This document shows positions 62,688 to 64,000 of a stretch of DNA of 64,000 bases, in pieces. The position numbers were made by a program, and so were the translations under genes. Within the stretch, counting starts at the first letter, position 1. Each line of letters opens with the position of its first letter. The notes below the pieces were generated by a model. The model was not told the origin of the DNA and did no database searches. It saw nothing but the letters and a program-made list of their open reading frames with translations. Source of the DNA: Marinihelvus fidelis (GTDB taxonomy: Bacteria; Pseudomonadota; Gammaproteobacteria; Xanthomonadales; SZUA-36); contig NZ_VYXP01000006.1 of NCBI RefSeq assembly GCF_008725655.1, positions 262,024-326,023 on the forward strand, in the 5' to 3' direction.

Positions 62688-62764
62688 GGTGATGTAGCTC
62701 AGCTGGTTAGAGCGCGGCACTCATAATGCTGAGGTCGGTGGTTCAAGTCCACCCATCACCACCA
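62688..62764 (+). tRNA. tRNA-Met (anticodon CAT, elongator type)
   Basis: The cloverleaf is complete: acceptor GGTGATG with CATCACC, D-arm GCTC...GAGC, anticodon stem CGGCA / TGCTG around CTCATAA (anticodon CAT), T-arm GGTGG-TTCAAGT-CCACC, discriminator A and encoded CCA. A CAT anticodon can also mean tRNA-Ile2 with lysidine. The acceptor stem has G4-C69 and A5-T68 rather than the C4-G69/C5-G68 pairs favoured by TilS, so elongator Met is preferred. The first pair is a normal G-C, which excludes initiator tRNA. Confidence 0.9.
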
Positions 62765-62772
62765 CATTCCGA

Positions 62773-62810
62773 AACGGGCCGTAACCCCAGGTTGCGGCCC
62801 GTTTTCTTTT
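62773..62810 (+). terminator. Rho-independent terminator of tRNA-Met
   Basis: AACGGGCCG (62773-62781) pairs with CGGCCCGTT (62795-62803), the inner AACC/GGTT extends the stem, and a T-rich tail (TTTTCTTTT) follows. It lies nine bases after the tRNA CCA and six bases before the stop of the convergent antiporter gene. Confidence 0.88.
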
Positions 62811-62816
62811 GGCGCC

Positions 62817-64000
62817 TCAGTCAGGTTGGCCCGTCGACATCCGGTCGCGCGCTTCGGCCACCTTGCCCTGCAGCTGGCGGCCCCATTCCTCGTTGATTTC
62901 CTTCACGCGGGCCACGTACTCGGGGTTTTCGTGCGCGGGCACATCGATCTTGTACAGGTTGGCGATTTCCTGCATGGAAGACCGATCCAGTTCCTCGAAA
63001 GTGGCGGACAGGTGGCTGGCCTCGTCGTGAGGGAAGCCCAGCGCTTCCAGCGCCGAGCGGCCGGCGCGGATGGCGCTGTCGTAGGTCTCGCGGATGACGT
63101 CGCGGCAGCCCACCGACCACAGCTCGTAGGTGTGGTTGCGGTCCCAGGCGCGGGCGATGACATGCAGGTGCGGATAGTTTTCGACCAGGTAGCGGGTCAG
63201 CGCGGTGATCTGCTCGCGGCCATCGATAGCAACGATGAACAGCTTTGCATGCTCGACACCGGCGGCGTGCAGCATATCCGGGCGCGTGGCATCGCCGTAG
63301 TAGGCCTTGACGCCGAAGCGCTGCAGGATTTCCAGGTGCGCGGCGCTGTAATCGATGACCGTGGTCTGGAAGCCCATGCCACGCAGCATGCGGTTGATGA
63401 TGCCGCCGAAGCGGCCATTGCCGGCGATGATGATGTCGCTGGTCTCGTCGATATCATCCGCCTCGCGGTTCTGCCGTGACGCGAATCGTGGCGCGATGAA
63501 CCGGTCATAGGCGATGAACAGCAGCGGCGTCAGCAGCATCGACAGCGCCACCACCAGCAGCAACTGGTCGGCCAGCATGGGCGGCAACACCGCGTTGTCG
63601 ACCGAGAACGCCAGCAGCACGAAGCCGAACTCACCGGCCTGCGCCAGCGACAGGGCCAGCAGCCAGCGGTCGGCGCCCACCAGCCCGAACACCCGCCCCA
63701 GCACCAGCAGGATGATCACCTTCAGCGCGATCAGCCCCAGCGTCAGCGACAGCACCAGGCCCCACTCGTCGAACAGCAGGCCGAAATCGATGCCCGCACC
63801 GACGGTCATGAAGAACAGTCCCAGCAGCAGACCCTTGAACGGGTCGATATCGGACTCGAGCTCGTGCCGGTACGGGCTGTTGGCCAGCGTCACGCCGGCG
63901 ATAAAGGTCCCCAGCGCCGGCGACAGCCCGACCAGGGACATCAGCAGCGCGATACCGACCACCAGCATCAGCGCGGCCGCGGTGAACAATTCGCGCATGC
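62817..64000 (-). CDS. Kef-type K+/H+ antiporter with RCK domain, C-terminal part (5' end outside window)
   Basis: The frame runs off the window end, so only the last 394 residues are seen. They contain the later helices of a CPA2 exchanger (L-G-T-F-I-A-G-V-T-L-A-N-S-P-Y-R-H-E-L-E, FFMTVGAGIDF, LSLAQAGEFGFVLLAF). A cytosolic RCK/TrkA-N domain follows (I-I-I-A-G-N-G-R-F-G-G-I-I-N-R-M-L), then a helical tail. KefB/KefC proteins are glutathione-gated K+ efflux systems; the visible sequence does not settle whether gating is kept. The ATG at 63998 is probably internal, since Kef proteins are about 600 residues. Confidence 0.88.
   Translation of the reverse strand, partial: MRELFTAAALMLVVGIALLMSLVGLSPALGTFIAGVTLANSPYRHELESDIDPFKGLLLGLFFMTVGAGIDFGLLFDEWGLVLSLTLGLIALKVIILLVLGRVFGLVGADRWLLALSLAQAGEFGFVLLAFSVDNAVLPPMLADQLLLVVALSMLLTPLLFIAYDRFIAPRFASRQNREADDIDETSDIIIAGNGRFGGIINRMLRGMGFQTTVIDYSAAHLEILQRFGVKAYYGDATRPDMLHAAGVEHAKLFIVAIDGREQITALTRYLVENYPHLHVIARAWDRNHTYELWSVGCRDVIRETYDSAIRAGRSALEALGFPHDEASHLSATFEELDRSSMQEIANLYKIDVPAHENPEYVARVKEINEEWGRQLQGKVAEARDRMSTGQPD

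Noticed and set aside
62688-62764. tRNA-Ile2 (lysidine-modified CAT)
   Set aside because: The acceptor stem lacks the 4-69 and 5-68 pairs favoured by TilS; elongator Met fits better, though a profile scan would settle it.

Overview
The window reads as chromosomal DNA of a high-GC (roughly 65% by eye) Gammaproteobacterium. The evidence is its gene content and order: mreBCD-mrdA-rodA-mltB-rlpA-dacA-ybeD-lipBA, fis-purH-purD, tyrS next to an M23 peptidase and anmK, and argS followed by a SPOR protein. A Chromatiales- or Xanthomonadales-like lineage seems likeliest, but I cannot place it more finely. There is one tRNA gene, and I see no rRNA, transposase, integrase, phage gene or CRISPR array.

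Layout. 1-2.4 kb: the 3' end of a copper-resistance operon (copA, copB), hemJ on the other strand, and a small secreted unknown. 2.4-8.4 kb: erpA, nudC, ampE-like, a BtuF-like binding protein, a DUF819 permease, a K+ channel and a TspO-like protein. 8.5-12.6 kb, all minus strand: an Ala/Asp-rich repeat lipoprotein, an MgtC-like protein, an M19 dipeptidase, an MTH1-like Nudix hydrolase and tyrS. 12.7-16.7 kb: M23 endopeptidase, anmK, YccF and an unknown anchored protein. 16.8-17.3 kb: a BrnT/BrnA toxin-antitoxin pair. 17.4-27.3 kb: xthA, then a long plus-strand run pyrE, DUF4124, DUF3426, fis, purH, purD, uvrD, an alpha/beta hydrolase and pyrF. This run joins pyrimidine and purine synthesis with DNA repair and nucleoid control.

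27.3-29.5 kb is the most unusual stretch. A candidate small RNA is followed by two convergent paralogues of the DUF6502 type, whose last 43 bp overlap as a self-antisense inverted repeat. Their outer promoters share a palindromic element. 29.5-37.6 kb: plsB, ydcH, a TRAP binding protein and large permease without a visible small subunit, argS and a SPOR protein. 37.6-46.9 kb, minus strand: a complete MoxR / DUF58 / DUF4381 / BatA / BatB-C fusion / BatD cluster and priA. 47-60 kb: mscL, then the tail-specific protease prc, lipoate genes lipA and lipB, and the elongation cell-wall cluster. That cluster is read from mreB through mreC, mreD, mrdA, rodA, mltB, rlpA and dacA to ybeD, almost every junction overlapping. 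60-64 kb: a PfkB-family kinase, a TCTGACCCC repeat element, an AbiEii-like nucleotidyltransferase with a helix-turn-helix partner, tRNA-Met(CAT) and the 3' part of a Kef-type antiporter.

Regulatory signals worth noting are palindromic operators at the brnTA, HTH/abiEii and both DUF6502 promoters, several promoters whose -10 sits so close to the ATG that the message should be leaderless, and TGACG-type heptamer repeats that begin at stop codons. All functions are inferred by reading motifs; no database search was run.
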